Assembly (NCBI GenBank): GCA_963837265.1
Contig: CAWIMQ010000006.1
Span: forward strand, 620,001 to 684,000
Direction of reading: 5' to 3'
DNA: 64,000 nt
Source of the DNA: DATBLE01 sp963837265
GTDB taxonomy: Bacteria > Actinomycetota > Thermoleophilia > Gaiellales > Gaiellaceae
Below are positions 20,288 to 28,904 of the stretch, in pieces; positions within the stretch are counted from its first letter, which is position 1; the number at the start of each line of letters is the position of its first letter. The notes under the pieces were generated by a model. The model made no database searches and was not told the DNA's origin. It saw only the letters and a program-made list of their open reading frames with translations. The translations under genes and the position numbers were made by a program.

Positions 20288-21363
20288 TGTCGAAGGTCAT
20301 GCTGCTGGTCGGAACGCGGAAGGGCTGCTTCATCGCGGAGAGCGACGCGGACCGCCGCGATTGGAAGCTCCGCGGTCCCTTCTGCGAGGGCTGGCCCGTC
20401 TACCACGCTATCTACGACGCAGATGAGGGCACGATCTACGCCGCCGCCGCAAGCGAGTGGCACGGCTCGGCGATCTGGCGCAGCAGGGACCTCGGCGAGA
20501 CATGGGAGCACTCGAGCGAGGGCCTGAGCTACGACGGGAGCGACCTGAAGCTCTCCAAGGTGTCGAACGTGGCGGCCGCGCACGGCCGCGTCCTCGTCGG
20601 CGGCGAGGGAGCCGGGCTGTTCGAAAGTCGCGACGGCGGGAAGACGTTCGCCCTGATCTCGACCCTGGAGGGCCAGCCCGGGCGCGACGACTGGAACGAT
20701 CCCGCCAAGCAACCGCCGGGTCATCTCGGCCTCTCCGCGATCATCCCCCACCCGGACGACGCGTCCCGGTTGCTGGTGATCGTCCAGGGGTACAGCCTGT
20801 TCGAGACGACGGATGCCGGGAAGAGCTGGACGCCGCGCAACGAGGGTCTGCGGGCGGACTGGCCGCGCGACTACGAGGACATCGGCTTCTGCGTCCACAA
20901 GGTCGTCGTCGCCCCCACGGACCTGACCCGCATGTACCAGCAGAACCACGTCGGCATGCACCGGAGCGACGATGCCGGGAAGTCGTGGATCGAGATCACC
21001 GAGGGCCTCCCCACCGAGTTCGGGTTCGCCGCCGCCGTGCATCCGCACGACCGGGACAGCTTCTACGTGATCCCGCTCGACCCGGGCCACGGACGCACCA
21101 TGCCCGACGGTCAGGCCGCCGTCTGGCGCACCCGTGACGCGGGCTCGACCTGGCAGCGGCTGAGCCGCGGGCTGCCGCAGGAGGACGCGTACCTCGGCGT
21201 GCTGCGCGAGGCGATGGCGAACGACGCACTCGATTCCCCGGGCTTCTACTTCGGCACGAGCACGGGGCAGGTGTTCGCCAGCGTGGACGAGGGCGAGAGC
21301 TGGGCGGAGATCGCGAGCTACCTGCCGGCGATCAGCTCCGTCGATGTGGCGGTCGTCGACTGA
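20287..21363 (+). CDS. BNR/YVTN beta-propeller (sialidase-fold) protein
   Basis: 358 residues, cytoplasmic by sequence (no signal peptide). At least four Asp-box-like repeats are visible: SRDLGETWEH, SRDGGKTFAL, TTDAGKSWTP, SDDAGKSWIE, plus TRDAGSTWQR and SVDEGESWAE. These build a six-bladed propeller like sialidases and plant HCF136, but the catalytic Arg triad and Tyr/Glu pair of sialidase cannot be identified, so hydrolase activity is not claimed. The start has an excellent GGAGGTGAATTG ribosome site. It is coupled by TGATG overlaps both to the STAS gene before and the MoaD-like gene after it. Confidence 0.85.
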   Translation: MSKVMLLVGTRKGCFIAESDADRRDWKLRGPFCEGWPVYHAIYDADEGTIYAAAASEWHGSAIWRSRDLGETWEHSSEGLSYDGSDLKLSKVSNVAAAHGRVLVGGEGAGLFESRDGGKTFALISTLEGQPGRDDWNDPAKQPPGHLGLSAIIPHPDDASRLLVIVQGYSLFETTDAGKSWTPRNEGLRADWPRDYEDIGFCVHKVVVAPTDLTRMYQQNHVGMHRSDDAGKSWIEITEGLPTEFGFAAAVHPHDRDSFYVIPLDPGHGRTMPDGQAAVWRTRDAGSTWQRLSRGLPQEDAYLGVLREAMANDALDSPGFYFGTSTGQVFASVDEGESWAEIASYLPAISSVDVAVVD

Positions 21364-21626
21364 TGGCCGAGCTCTACCTGCCGACGACGCTTCCTCCGCT
21401 GTTCCCCGGTTTGACGCGCCGGCAGGAGGTCGGCGCGTCGACCGTGAGCGAGGCGATCGACGAGCTGAACGAGCGCTGGCCGGGCCTGCGCGACCGATTG
21501 TGCGAGCCGGGCCCGGCGATCCGCCGGCACATCCACGTTTACGTCGACCGCGAGCGGGCGGAGCTCGGGACGGCGATCGCCCCGCATTCGCGTATCGACG
21601 TGATCGCGGCGATCAGCGGCGGCTGA
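21363..21626 (+). CDS. MoaD/ThiS-like ubiquitin-fold protein ending in Gly-Gly
   Basis: 87 residues with a beta-grasp pattern: a first strand, EAIDELNERWPGLRDRLCE as the helix, and a HIHVYVDRERAELG strand pair. It ends exactly in IAAISGG. A free C-terminal Gly-Gly is the activated tail of sulfur carriers (MoaD, ThiS, CysO) and ubiquitin-like modifiers; it is adenylated by an E1-like enzyme. No MoaE, ThiG or E1-like gene is in this window. Its ATG overlaps the TGA of the propeller gene, suggesting the two products act together. Confidence 0.8.
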   Translation: MAELYLPTTLPPLFPGLTRRQEVGASTVSEAIDELNERWPGLRDRLCEPGPAIRRHIHVYVDRERAELGTAIAPHSRIDVIAAISGG

Positions 21627-21646
21627 GACGCTCGCTCCGCTCGCTT

Positions 21647-21675
21647 CGCGGGGGGAACAGCCGGTTCCCCCCGCG
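21647..21675 (+). terminator. Strong hairpin, probable terminator
   Basis: A perfect 12-bp stem CGCGGGGGGAAC / GTTCCCCCCGCG with a five-base loop lies 20 bases after the MoaD-like gene. There is no T-run, as is common in high-GC genomes, so this is either a GC-type terminator or an mRNA end-protecting hairpin. It can serve the convergent sigma gene as well. Confidence 0.6.
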
Positions 21676-21767
21676 GACCCCCACCCCAACCCCGTTCGCA
21701 CCCGAGCAACGCCTCCGAGCCGCGCCCGCACGTGTCGGGCGCGGCGACGGTGTAGCCGATGCCGCAC

Positions 21768-22739
21768 TCAGGGGTCGAGGTGAAGCGGCAGGCCGAACAG
21801 GGGGAAGACGCGCGCGGTGTCGAGGAAGAACGTCAGCTCGACGATGCGTCCGTCCGAGAGCTCGAGCACCTGCAGCGCCCACGGGTCGAAGCCGCTGCCC
21901 GACTCGCTCGGCTTGTACTGGCCGAGCGCAGGCGAGCCGTTCGCGGCCGCCGCCGGGATCACGCGCGAGCCCCTGCAGCCGATCCCGGGCCCGTACCACC
22001 ACATGAAGATGTCGTCGCGCCCGGTCAGCCAGAGGTCGTAAGGCGGCATCGACTGGGTCGCGTCCTCGTGGATGAGCGAGGTGAGCGCCTCCAGGTCGTA
22101 TGCCTCGAACGCCTGCACGTACCGGGCGAGGAGCTTGCGGTCCGCTTCGTCCAGCTCCGCGGGCGTCGTCGACGCCCGGACGTCGGCGGCGTCGAGGGTG
22201 GCACGCGCCCGCTGGAGCGCGCTGTTCACGGAGGCGACGGTCGTCTCCAGGAGCTCGGCCACCTCTGCCGCCTGCCAGCGCAGCACCTCGCGGAGGATCA
22301 GCACGGCCCGCTGGCGCGGGGGGAGGTGCTGCAGCGCGGCCACGAACGCCAGGCGGATCGTCTCGCGCGCGACCGTCTCCTCGGCCGGATCCGGGATCGG
22401 CTCGATCCACGTCACCTCCGGCAGCTCGCGCAGGTTCTCGAGGACGGGGGCACCGGCCGGCCCGAGGTCCATCGGCCGCGCGCGCCGCTCCCGGCCGCTC
22501 AGCATGTCGAGGCAGACGTTCGTCGCGATGCGGTAGAGCCACGAGCGGAGCTGGGCGCGGCCCTCGAACCGGTCGTAGCCGCGCCAGGCGCGGATGAACG
22601 CGTCCTGCACCGCGTCCTCGGCCTCGAACGGCGAGCCGAGCATGCGATAGCAGTACGCCGTCAGCTCGCGGCGGTACTGCTCGAGCTCGTCGGCGACCTC
22701 GGCGGGCGCTGCCGTGATCGGTGCCTCCACGACCCGCAT
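21768..22739 (-). CDS. ECF sigma factor with C-terminal SnoaL-like domain
   Basis: Residues 20-100 are sigma region 2 (YRRELTAYCYRMLGSPFEAE, QDAFIRAWRGYDRFEGRAQL), 130-190 region 4 (LPPRQRAVLILREVLRWQA then VASVNSALQRARA). The rest (about 200-323) is a SnoaL-like alpha+beta barrel with LARYVQAFEAYDLEALTSL and the EDATQSMPPYDLWLTGRDD pocket region. This is the SigG/ECF sigma-70 subfamily in which the fused domain replaces a separate anti-sigma and probably senses a small molecule. No anti-sigma gene is adjacent, in agreement with that model. ATG at 22737-22739. Confidence 0.9.
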   Translation of the reverse strand: MRVVEAPITAAPAEVADELEQYRRELTAYCYRMLGSPFEAEDAVQDAFIRAWRGYDRFEGRAQLRSWLYRIATNVCLDMLSGRERRARPMDLGPAGAPVLENLRELPEVTWIEPIPDPAEETVARETIRLAFVAALQHLPPRQRAVLILREVLRWQAAEVAELLETTVASVNSALQRARATLDAADVRASTTPAELDEADRKLLARYVQAFEAYDLEALTSLIHEDATQSMPPYDLWLTGRDDIFMWWYGPGIGCRGSRVIPAAAANGSPALGQYKPSESGSGFDPWALQVLELSDGRIVELTFFLDTARVFPLFGLPLHLDP

Positions 22740-22904
22740 GGTACGTGTCCGCGCGCGGCCGCCGCCTGCCTGCGGGGCCGGCGATCCCCCCTCGGATGTC
22801 CGAGGACGGCTCCGGCGGCTCGAGACCGGGCCCGGCATGCGCCGGCCGAGCGGTCGGCCGGCCGTCCTCGGGTCGGCGCTGGCCTCGTGGAATGATGCCT
22901 TTTC

Positions 22905-24284
22905 GTGGAAAGAGACGAGGCCAGATGGATCGCGCTCGAGCCGCGGCCGAGGGAGACGCTCCGTGCCACGGTCGAGCGGACGCTGCGCGAGGCGATCCTC
23001 GGCGGCGCGCTCCGGCCGGGTGTCGCCCTCCCGTCGTCCCGGGCGCTCGCCGTTCACCTCGGCGTCTCGCGGGGGGTGACGACCGAGGCGTATGGACAGC
23101 TGGCCGCGCAGGGGTTCCTCGTCACCCGGACGAAGGCGCCGCCGGTCGTCGCGCCGGTGGCGACCCCGGCGCGGGCGGCAGAGCAGACGGCGCCGCGGAG
23201 GAGCGCGCCGCGCTTCGACTTCACGCCGAACACGCCCGACGTCACGCTCTTTCCGGGGCGGCGGTGGACGTCGGCGCTCGTGGAGGCCGCCCGGAGCGTG
23301 CCGGCCGCCGCCTACGACTACGGCGACCCCTGCGGCGAGCCCGAGCTGCGCCGCGTCCTCGCCGACCACCTGGGCCGCACGCGTGGAGTCGTCGCCGACC
23401 CCGACCGGCTCCTGGTCGTCCAGGGCGCCGCACAGGGCATCGACCTGCTCGCCCGCGTCCTCGAGGCGCGTGGAGCCCGCCGGGTCGCGGTCGAGGATCC
23501 CTCCCTGGATGTCCAGCCCCGGCGCTTCCGGGCGCACGGGCTCGCGGTCGCCGGCCGGCGGGTGGACGGCGAGGGGCTCGTCGTCGACGGACTGCGCGCC
23601 GACGCCGTCCTCGTCACGCCGGCGCACCAGTTCCCCACCGGGGCGGTGCTGAGCGGCCCCCGGCGGCGGGCGCTCCTCGACTGGGCGACGCGCCGCCGCG
23701 CGCTCGTCGTCGAGGACGACTACGACGCGGAGTTCCGCTACGACCGCGAGCCCGTCCGCGCGGTGCAGGGCCTCGACCCGGACCGGGTCGCGTACCTCGG
23801 GACGGCCTCGAAGACGCTCGCCCCCGCACTGCGACTCGCCTGGCTGGTCCTGCCCGCCGACCTCGTCGGCGAGGCGGCGCGGGTTAAGGAGCTCCTCGAC
23901 TACAGCTCGCCCTCGCTCGACCAGCTGGCGCTCGCCCGGTTCGTCTCGCGCGGCGACTACGACCGGCAGGTCCGCCGCGCCCGGGCGGTCTACCGCCGGC
24001 GCCGCGACCGGCTGCTGGCCCTGCTCGACGCGCAGCTCCCAGGCATGCCGGTGAGCGGGATCGCCGCCGGGATGCACGTCCTGGTCCGTCTGCCGGACGA
24101 CGTGGACGACCGGGCGGTCGCGGCGCGCGCCGAGCAGGACGGGATCCGGGTCCTTCCGCTCTCGCGCTATGCCCTCTCCCCGGCGGGCGCCGGCGGGCTC
24201 GTCCTCGGCTACGGGCGGATCCACGAGGACGCCCTGGGCGGGGCGGTCGCGGCGCTCGCGCGCGCGGTCCGGCTGGCCTCGTGA
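22905..24284 (+). CDS. MocR/PdxR-type regulator (GntR HTH fused to aminotransferase fold)
   Basis: 459 residues. The N-terminal GntR winged helix (about 15-80) reads LREAILGGALRPGVALPSSR then HLGVSRGVTTEAYGQL. Residues 105-459 form a type I aminotransferase-like domain with the PLP-binding Lys303 in YLGTASKTLAPALRLAW and the DYDAEFRY motif. MocR proteins bind PLP and amino compounds and regulate vitamin B6 or amino-acid genes. The pdxS/pdxT partners usually controlled by PdxR are not in this window. The GTG start has no ribosome site. It is followed in the same direction, after 104 bp, by the DppB gene, the only candidate target here. Confidence 0.9.
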   Translation: MERDEARWIALEPRPRETLRATVERTLREAILGGALRPGVALPSSRALAVHLGVSRGVTTEAYGQLAAQGFLVTRTKAPPVVAPVATPARAAEQTAPRRSAPRFDFTPNTPDVTLFPGRRWTSALVEAARSVPAAAYDYGDPCGEPELRRVLADHLGRTRGVVADPDRLLVVQGAAQGIDLLARVLEARGARRVAVEDPSLDVQPRRFRAHGLAVAGRRVDGEGLVVDGLRADAVLVTPAHQFPTGAVLSGPRRRALLDWATRRRALVVEDDYDAEFRYDREPVRAVQGLDPDRVAYLGTASKTLAPALRLAWLVLPADLVGEAARVKELLDYSSPSLDQLALARFVSRGDYDRQVRRARAVYRRRRDRLLALLDAQLPGMPVSGIAAGMHVLVRLPDDVDDRAVAARAEQDGIRVLPLSRYALSPAGAGGLVLGYGRIHEDALGGAVAALARAVRLAS

Positions 24285-24388
24285 AACAGGCCGGTGCTGG
24301 CCCTTGCCGTGGGGCCGGCGGCACGGCACGGTTTCCCGGTGAGCCTCCGCGTCGAGCACCCGGCGGCCGCTCACCGGGGGCGGCCGCG

Positions 24389-25354
24389 ATGATCCGGTAC
24401 CTCATCCGGCGTCTCCTCTGGGCGGTCGTGCTGTTCGTCGCCGTCACGGCGATCACCTACGTCATCTTCTTCATCATCCCGGCCGACCCGGCCCGCCTCG
24501 CCTGCGGCCAGCGCGCCACCGCGACCTGCATCGAGCACGCCCGGAGATTCCTCGGGCTGGACCGGCCCGTCCCCGTCCAGTACGGCCTCTTCCTCAAGCG
24601 GCTCGTGGTCGACCACAGCCTCGGGCACTCGTTCACGAACCGCCTCAGCGTCAACTACGTGATCGGCCAGGCCGCGCCGGTGACCGCGTCGCTCGTCTTC
24701 GGCGGAGCGGTCCTGTGGATGCTGCTCGCGATCCCGATCGGCGTCCTCTCGGCGTTACGGCCGCGCTCGCCCCTCGACCGGACGGCGATGGTGTTCGTCC
24801 TGATCGGGATCTCCGCCCACCCCGTCTGGATCGGGCTGCTGCTCGCCTACTTCGTCGGCTTCAAGGCCGGGCTGACGCCGATCACCGGCTACGCCAACTT
24901 CTTCGGCGGCGGCGCGGGAGCCGCCGGCCCGGCCCAGTGGGCCTACCACCTGTTGCTGCCCTGGATGACCTTCGCGATCCTCTACGCCGCCCTCTACGCC
25001 CGCATGATCCGCGCGAACGTGATGGAGGCCCTCGCCGAGGACTACGTTCGCTCCGCCAGGGCGAAGGGCGCCCCCGAGTGGATCGTCCTCCGCTCGCACG
25101 TCCTCCGCAACGCGATGCTCCCGATCGTGACGATGCTCGGCATGGACATCGGCCTGGCGCTCGGCGGGGCGGTGTTCACCGAGAGCGTCTACGGGCTCCC
25201 CGGCCTCGGCAAGACGCTGGTCGGGAGCATCAACAGCTTCGACCTCCCGACCACGATGGGGATCGTCGTGTTCGTGACCACCTGCGTGATCGCGATGAAC
25301 CTGCTCGTCGACCTGCTCTACGCCTGGGTCGACCCGCGAATCCGTCTGGCGTAG
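24389..25354 (+). CDS. DppB-type ABC transporter permease (orphan)
   Basis: 321 residues with six membrane helices. It begins MIRYLIRRLLWAVVLFVAVT and holds the inner-membrane coupling loop EDYVRSARAKGAPEWIVLRS with the EAA motif that docks the ATPase. FGLDRPVPVQYG-like wording (FLGLDRPVPVQYGLFLKRLV) is typical of peptide/nickel permeases. Functional systems need DppC, one or two ATPases and a binding protein; none is nearby, so it must pair with components encoded elsewhere, or is left over from a broken operon. Another short, unrelated gene follows. Confidence 0.9.
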   Translation: MIRYLIRRLLWAVVLFVAVTAITYVIFFIIPADPARLACGQRATATCIEHARRFLGLDRPVPVQYGLFLKRLVVDHSLGHSFTNRLSVNYVIGQAAPVTASLVFGGAVLWMLLAIPIGVLSALRPRSPLDRTAMVFVLIGISAHPVWIGLLLAYFVGFKAGLTPITGYANFFGGGAGAAGPAQWAYHLLLPWMTFAILYAALYARMIRANVMEALAEDYVRSARAKGAPEWIVLRSHVLRNAMLPIVTMLGMDIGLALGGAVFTESVYGLPGLGKTLVGSINSFDLPTTMGIVVFVTTCVIAMNLLVDLLYAWVDPRIRLA

Positions 25355-25419
25355 CACGCGCCCCCGCCCGCGGTGCGCCTATGATGCGCTCCACCGCCAG
25401 GATCGACCAGGGAGGGGAG

Positions 25420-25530
25420 ATGCGCGCAGCGTTCATGTCCATCGCGAAGGCCTTTTCGACTTCGGAGGGTATGAACATTGCTGCGACGAACGCTGAACCT
25501 CGGAATCCTGGCGCATGTAGACGCCGGTAA
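25420..25530 (+). CDS. Possible leader peptide ORF ahead of the ribosome-protection gene
   Basis: An ATG (25420) directly follows GGGAGGGGAG and opens 36 codons, MRAAFMSIAKAFSTSEG and on, ending at 25530. Its 3' half overlaps the first 53 bases of the Tet-like gene in another frame. Upstream ORFs of this kind regulate tet(M)-type genes through ribosome stalling or attenuation. It could instead be an incidental open frame, as a second GGAGG serves the main start. Confidence 0.3.
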   Translation: MRAAFMSIAKAFSTSEGMNIAATNAEPRNPGACRRR

Positions 25531-27499
25531 GACGACACTCACCGAGCGGCTGCTCTACGGCGCCGGCGTCATCGACGCGGTCGGCAGCGTCGACGAGGGC
25601 ACGACCCAGACCGACTCCCTCGCGCTCGAGCAGCAGCGCGGGATCACGATCAAGTCCGCGGTCGTCTCGTTCTCGATCGACGACCTGACGGTCAACCTGA
25701 TCGACACGCCCGGCCATCCGGATTTCATCGCCGAGGTGGAACGGGTGCTGAACGTGCTCGACGGCGCCGTGCTGGTCGTCTCGGCCGTCGAGGGCGTGCA
25801 GCCGCAGACCCGCGTGTTGATGCGGGCGCTGCAGCGCCTCCGGGTGCCGACGCTCCTGTTCGTGAACAAGATCGATCGTCCCGGGGCCGGTGACGAACCG
25901 GTTCTGCAGGCGATCCGGGCGCGGCTGACGCCCGCGGTCGTGGCGATGGGCTCGGCTCGCTGCCTGGGCACGCGCGCAGCCGGGTTCGCGGTCTCCGGCC
26001 CGGACGACGTCGCCTTCCGGGGGAGGCTGGCCGAGGTGCTCGCCGAGCGGAGCAGCTCGATCCTGGCCGCGTACGTGGAGGACGAGGCGCGCGTCCCCTA
26101 TGGACGGCTCCGCGAGGAGCTCGCGACCCAGACGGCGCAGGCCCTCGTGCATCCCGTCTTCTTCGGCTCCGCGATCACCGGGGCGGGCCTGGAGCCGCTG
26201 GCGGCGGGTATCGCGGAGCTGCTCCCGGCAGGCGCCGGCGGCGAGGACGCTCCCGTGTCGGGCGTCGTCTTCAAGATCGAGCGCGGCGGCGCCGGCGAGA
26301 AGATCGCCTACGTCCGGATGCGTTCGGGGACGGTGCGAACGCGCGACCGGTTGCCCTTCGGCCGGGGCCACGAGGGCAAGGTGACGGCGATCGCGGTCTT
26401 CGACCGCGGGTCGGCGGTTCGGCGTCCGGCCGTCCTCGCCGGTGAGATCGGAAAGCTCTGGGGTCTCGCCGAAGCGCAGATCGGCGACAGGATCGGCGAG
26501 GCAGGCGCGGACGCGGGCAGCCACCAGTTCGCCCCACCGACGCTGGAAGCGGTCGTCGTTCCCCGCCGTTCCGACGACCGGGGGCCGCTCCGCATCGCCC
26601 TCGCGCAGCTCGCCGAGCAGGACCCCCTGATCGACGTGCGGCAGGACGACGAGCGGCAGGAGCTGTCGGTCTCGCTCTACGGCGAGGTGCAGAAGGAGAT
26701 CGTCCAGGCGACGCTCGAGACCGACTTCGGCGTCGAGGTCGGGTTTCGCGAGACGACGACGATCTGCATCGAGCGGCTCGTCGCCTCCGGCGAAGCGGTC
26801 GAGATCCTGCACGCGGAGTCGAATCCTTTCTCGGCGACCGTCGGGCTCCGCGTCGAGCCCGCGCCGGTCGATTCGGGTGTCGACTTCCGGCTGCAGGTCG
26901 ACGCTCGCGCGGTGCCTCTGTACCTCTACAAGACGGTGGAGAGCTTCGGGGACAGCATGGCGCGGTACGTCCGTCAGGCACTGCAGGAGGGCCTCTTCGG
27001 CTGGCAGGTGACCGACTGCACCGTGACGATGACCAGGTGCGCCTACAGCGTCCCGGACGGCCCTCCGTCGAGACGGGGACCGCTCAGCACGGCCGCCGAC
27101 TTCCGGAAGCTCACGCCGCTCGTCCTCGCGCACGCGCTCGCGCGGGCCGGCACGGCGGTCTGCGAGCCGGTCCTCCGGATCAGGCTGGAGCTGCCCACCG
27201 AGACGCTCGGCGCGGTCCTGGCCGTCCTGGCACGGCTCGGCGCGGTCGCGCAGGCGCCGCTGGTGCGGGGCGAGCTGACGACGGTCGAGACGGCGCTGCC
27301 CGTCTCCGGGGCCCGGCACCTGCGGGGGCAGCTGCCTGCCCTCACTGGTGGCGAAGGCGTGCTCGAGACCGAGCTCGGTGGGTACCGGCCTGTCACCGGC
27401 CCGGCGCCGACCCGGCGCCGGGCGCCTGCCGGCCCGCTGGATCGCCGGGAGCACCTGCTCCGGATGGCGCGGCGCCTCGGCGCCGCGCCGGGCGCCTGA
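25478..27499 (+). CDS. Ribosomal protection GTPase, Tet(M)/OtrA-like
   Basis: 673 residues in EF-G-like order. The G-domain has G1 AHVDAGKT (12-19), DTPG (76-79) and NKID (130-133). Next come EF-Tu-like domain 2, domain III (SLYGEVQKEIVQATLE) and domain IV with the family-specific FRETTTIC and SNPFSATVGLRVEP stretches, then a short domain V. Members bind the ribosome near the A site and eject tetracycline; in soil actinobacteria many are housekeeping or self-protection relatives. Length is slightly above Tet(M) (639 aa). The TTG start follows GGAGG by nine bases. An overlapping upstream ORF suggests translational control. Confidence 0.85.
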   Translation: MLRRTLNLGILAHVDAGKTTLTERLLYGAGVIDAVGSVDEGTTQTDSLALEQQRGITIKSAVVSFSIDDLTVNLIDTPGHPDFIAEVERVLNVLDGAVLVVSAVEGVQPQTRVLMRALQRLRVPTLLFVNKIDRPGAGDEPVLQAIRARLTPAVVAMGSARCLGTRAAGFAVSGPDDVAFRGRLAEVLAERSSSILAAYVEDEARVPYGRLREELATQTAQALVHPVFFGSAITGAGLEPLAAGIAELLPAGAGGEDAPVSGVVFKIERGGAGEKIAYVRMRSGTVRTRDRLPFGRGHEGKVTAIAVFDRGSAVRRPAVLAGEIGKLWGLAEAQIGDRIGEAGADAGSHQFAPPTLEAVVVPRRSDDRGPLRIALAQLAEQDPLIDVRQDDERQELSVSLYGEVQKEIVQATLETDFGVEVGFRETTTICIERLVASGEAVEILHAESNPFSATVGLRVEPAPVDSGVDFRLQVDARAVPLYLYKTVESFGDSMARYVRQALQEGLFGWQVTDCTVTMTRCAYSVPDGPPSRRGPLSTAADFRKLTPLVLAHALARAGTAVCEPVLRIRLELPTETLGAVLAVLARLGAVAQAPLVRGELTTVETALPVSGARHLRGQLPALTGGEGVLETELGGYRPVTGPAPTRRRAPAGPLDRREHLLRMARRLGAAPGA

Positions 27500-27644
27500 G
27501 CGCGGACGTGCGCGGCCCGCGGCCGGCCTCGCCAGCCCTCTCACCGTCCTCGAGGCGAACACCCGGTTCCGGCTCCGGCGCGGTCCTGAGGACGGTCCCG
27601 TTCCAGACCAGGACGTCCGGCTCGTCCACCCACTGCTCCGTCAT
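27393..27644 (-). CDS. Small coupled ORF after the monooxygenase (doubtful)
   Basis: An ATG at 27642-27644 overlaps the TGA of the monooxygenase gene (ATGA) and opens 83 codons starting MTEQWVDEPDVLVWNGTVLR. The first 25 residues look like protein, the remainder is Arg/Pro/Gly-rich and lies antisense to the end of the Tet-like gene (27393-27499). The start geometry fits the coupling habit of this genome, but the tail composition does not. Treat as tentative. Confidence 0.25.
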   Translation of the reverse strand: MTEQWVDEPDVLVWNGTVLRTAPEPEPGVRLEDGERAGEAGRGPRTSALRRPARRRGAAPSGAGAPGDPAGRQAPGAGSAPGR

Positions 27645-28786
27645 CGCGCCGCCTCGGCTTGCGCCGCCGAGAGGGCGCGCCGCTCGGCGGGGCGCACCTG
27701 CGCCTGACGCGAGACGATGTGCTCCACCACACGTCTCGCGTCCCTGCCGGCACCGAGGACCAGCATCGAGCTGAACGAGTGCAGGAAGAGCATCCCGAGG
27801 AAGTACAGGCCCGGGAACGAGGCGACCGCTCCGCGGTACTGCCGCGGGTAGCCGCCGTCCTCGTACTCGAGGGGAAGGTCGATCCAGCTGTAGTCGGGCC
27901 GGAAGCCCGTGCACCAGACCACGTTCGCAACCTCGAGGACGCGGCCGTCGTCGAGCACCGGGAGACCGTCCCGCACGCCGGCCACGCGCCCGAAGAGGCG
28001 CTCGACTCCCGCGGCGGCGAGATCGGCGGACCGGACCCGCAAGAGCGGTGCGCCGTGGGATCGGATCTTCGGGCGCGCCTTCCGGCCGATCGGCGTGTCG
28101 ACGGTCAGCACGCGCGTGGCGAGAAGCTTGAGCAGCGGGGAGAACACGCGGGCCCTCCGGCTCTCGACCGAGAAGGGCGCCTGGCCCGTGTTCGGTCCCG
28201 CAAGGATCGTCGGGTGCTCACGCACGATCTCGAACGCGATGTCGCCTCCCGAGTGGGAAGCCCCCACGACGAGGACCGCACCTTCCTGCAGCTGCTCCGG
28301 GCCCCGGTAGTCGCCCGAGTGCAGCTGCCTGATTCGCGGATCGAGCTCGCCTGCGCAGCCGGGGACGGCCGGGACCTGCATCACGCCGGTGGCGACGACG
28401 ACGTTGTCGGCCTCGAAGCGGCGCTCGCCGGCGTCGAGGACGTAGCGCTCGCCGCCCTTCTTCGAGAGCCGGTCGACACGCACGTTCGGGCGGACGGGGA
28501 GCTCGAACCGCTCCGCGTACGACTCGAGGTAGTCGGCCATCGCGTTCGTGCTCGGGAACGTGTTGCGGCCTGCGGGAAACGGCATGCCCGGGAGTCCGTC
28601 GAGCTTCGCGGGGGTGAAGAGCCGAAGCGACGGCCAACGCCCGCGCCACGAATCGCCGACCCGCTCACCGGCGTCGAGGATCACGAAGCTCTCGCCGTGC
28701 GACTTCAGGTGGAACCCGGCCGCCAGCCCCGCCTGCCCCGCGCCGACGATCACGGTGTCGAGCTGTTCGGTTGCCTGCCTCGTCAT
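27641..28786 (-). CDS. Flavin-dependent monooxygenase (FMO/CzcO-like)
   Basis: 381 residues with an FAD Rossmann motif VIVGAGQAGLAAG near the start, a second dinucleotide motif VLVVGASHSGGDIA about residue 172 for NADPH, and the ATG-like VVVATGVMQVP strand between them. This is the layout of class B flavin monooxygenases and CzcO-type oxidoreductases, which hydroxylate soft nucleophiles or ketones. An AAGGAG sits nine bases before the ATG. The LuxR-TPR regulator downstream runs in the opposite sense relative to the convergent Tet-like gene, that is, parallel to this gene and upstream of it by 118 bp, so it is the nearest candidate regulator. Confidence 0.87.
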   Translation of the reverse strand: MTRQATEQLDTVIVGAGQAGLAAGFHLKSHGESFVILDAGERVGDSWRGRWPSLRLFTPAKLDGLPGMPFPAGRNTFPSTNAMADYLESYAERFELPVRPNVRVDRLSKKGGERYVLDAGERRFEADNVVVATGVMQVPAVPGCAGELDPRIRQLHSGDYRGPEQLQEGAVLVVGASHSGGDIAFEIVREHPTILAGPNTGQAPFSVESRRARVFSPLLKLLATRVLTVDTPIGRKARPKIRSHGAPLLRVRSADLAAAGVERLFGRVAGVRDGLPVLDDGRVLEVANVVWCTGFRPDYSWIDLPLEYEDGGYPRQYRGAVASFPGLYFLGMLFLHSFSSMLVLGAGRDARRVVEHIVSRQAQVRPAERRALSAAQAEAAR

Positions 28787-28904
28787 GTTCGTCTCCTTCC
28801 GGTCGCTCTCGCCGAACCGTAGGAGCCGCACCGAGCGTCCGCATCGCGCGGATCCGCCATTCCGGCGGCGGGCGGACGTGGTCAATCCTGACCACTCGTC
28901 GGGA

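Noticed and set aside
27541..27930. Alternative minus-strand frame through the monooxygenase end
   Set aside because: Arg/Ser-rich shadow; the flavoprotein frame is coding here.
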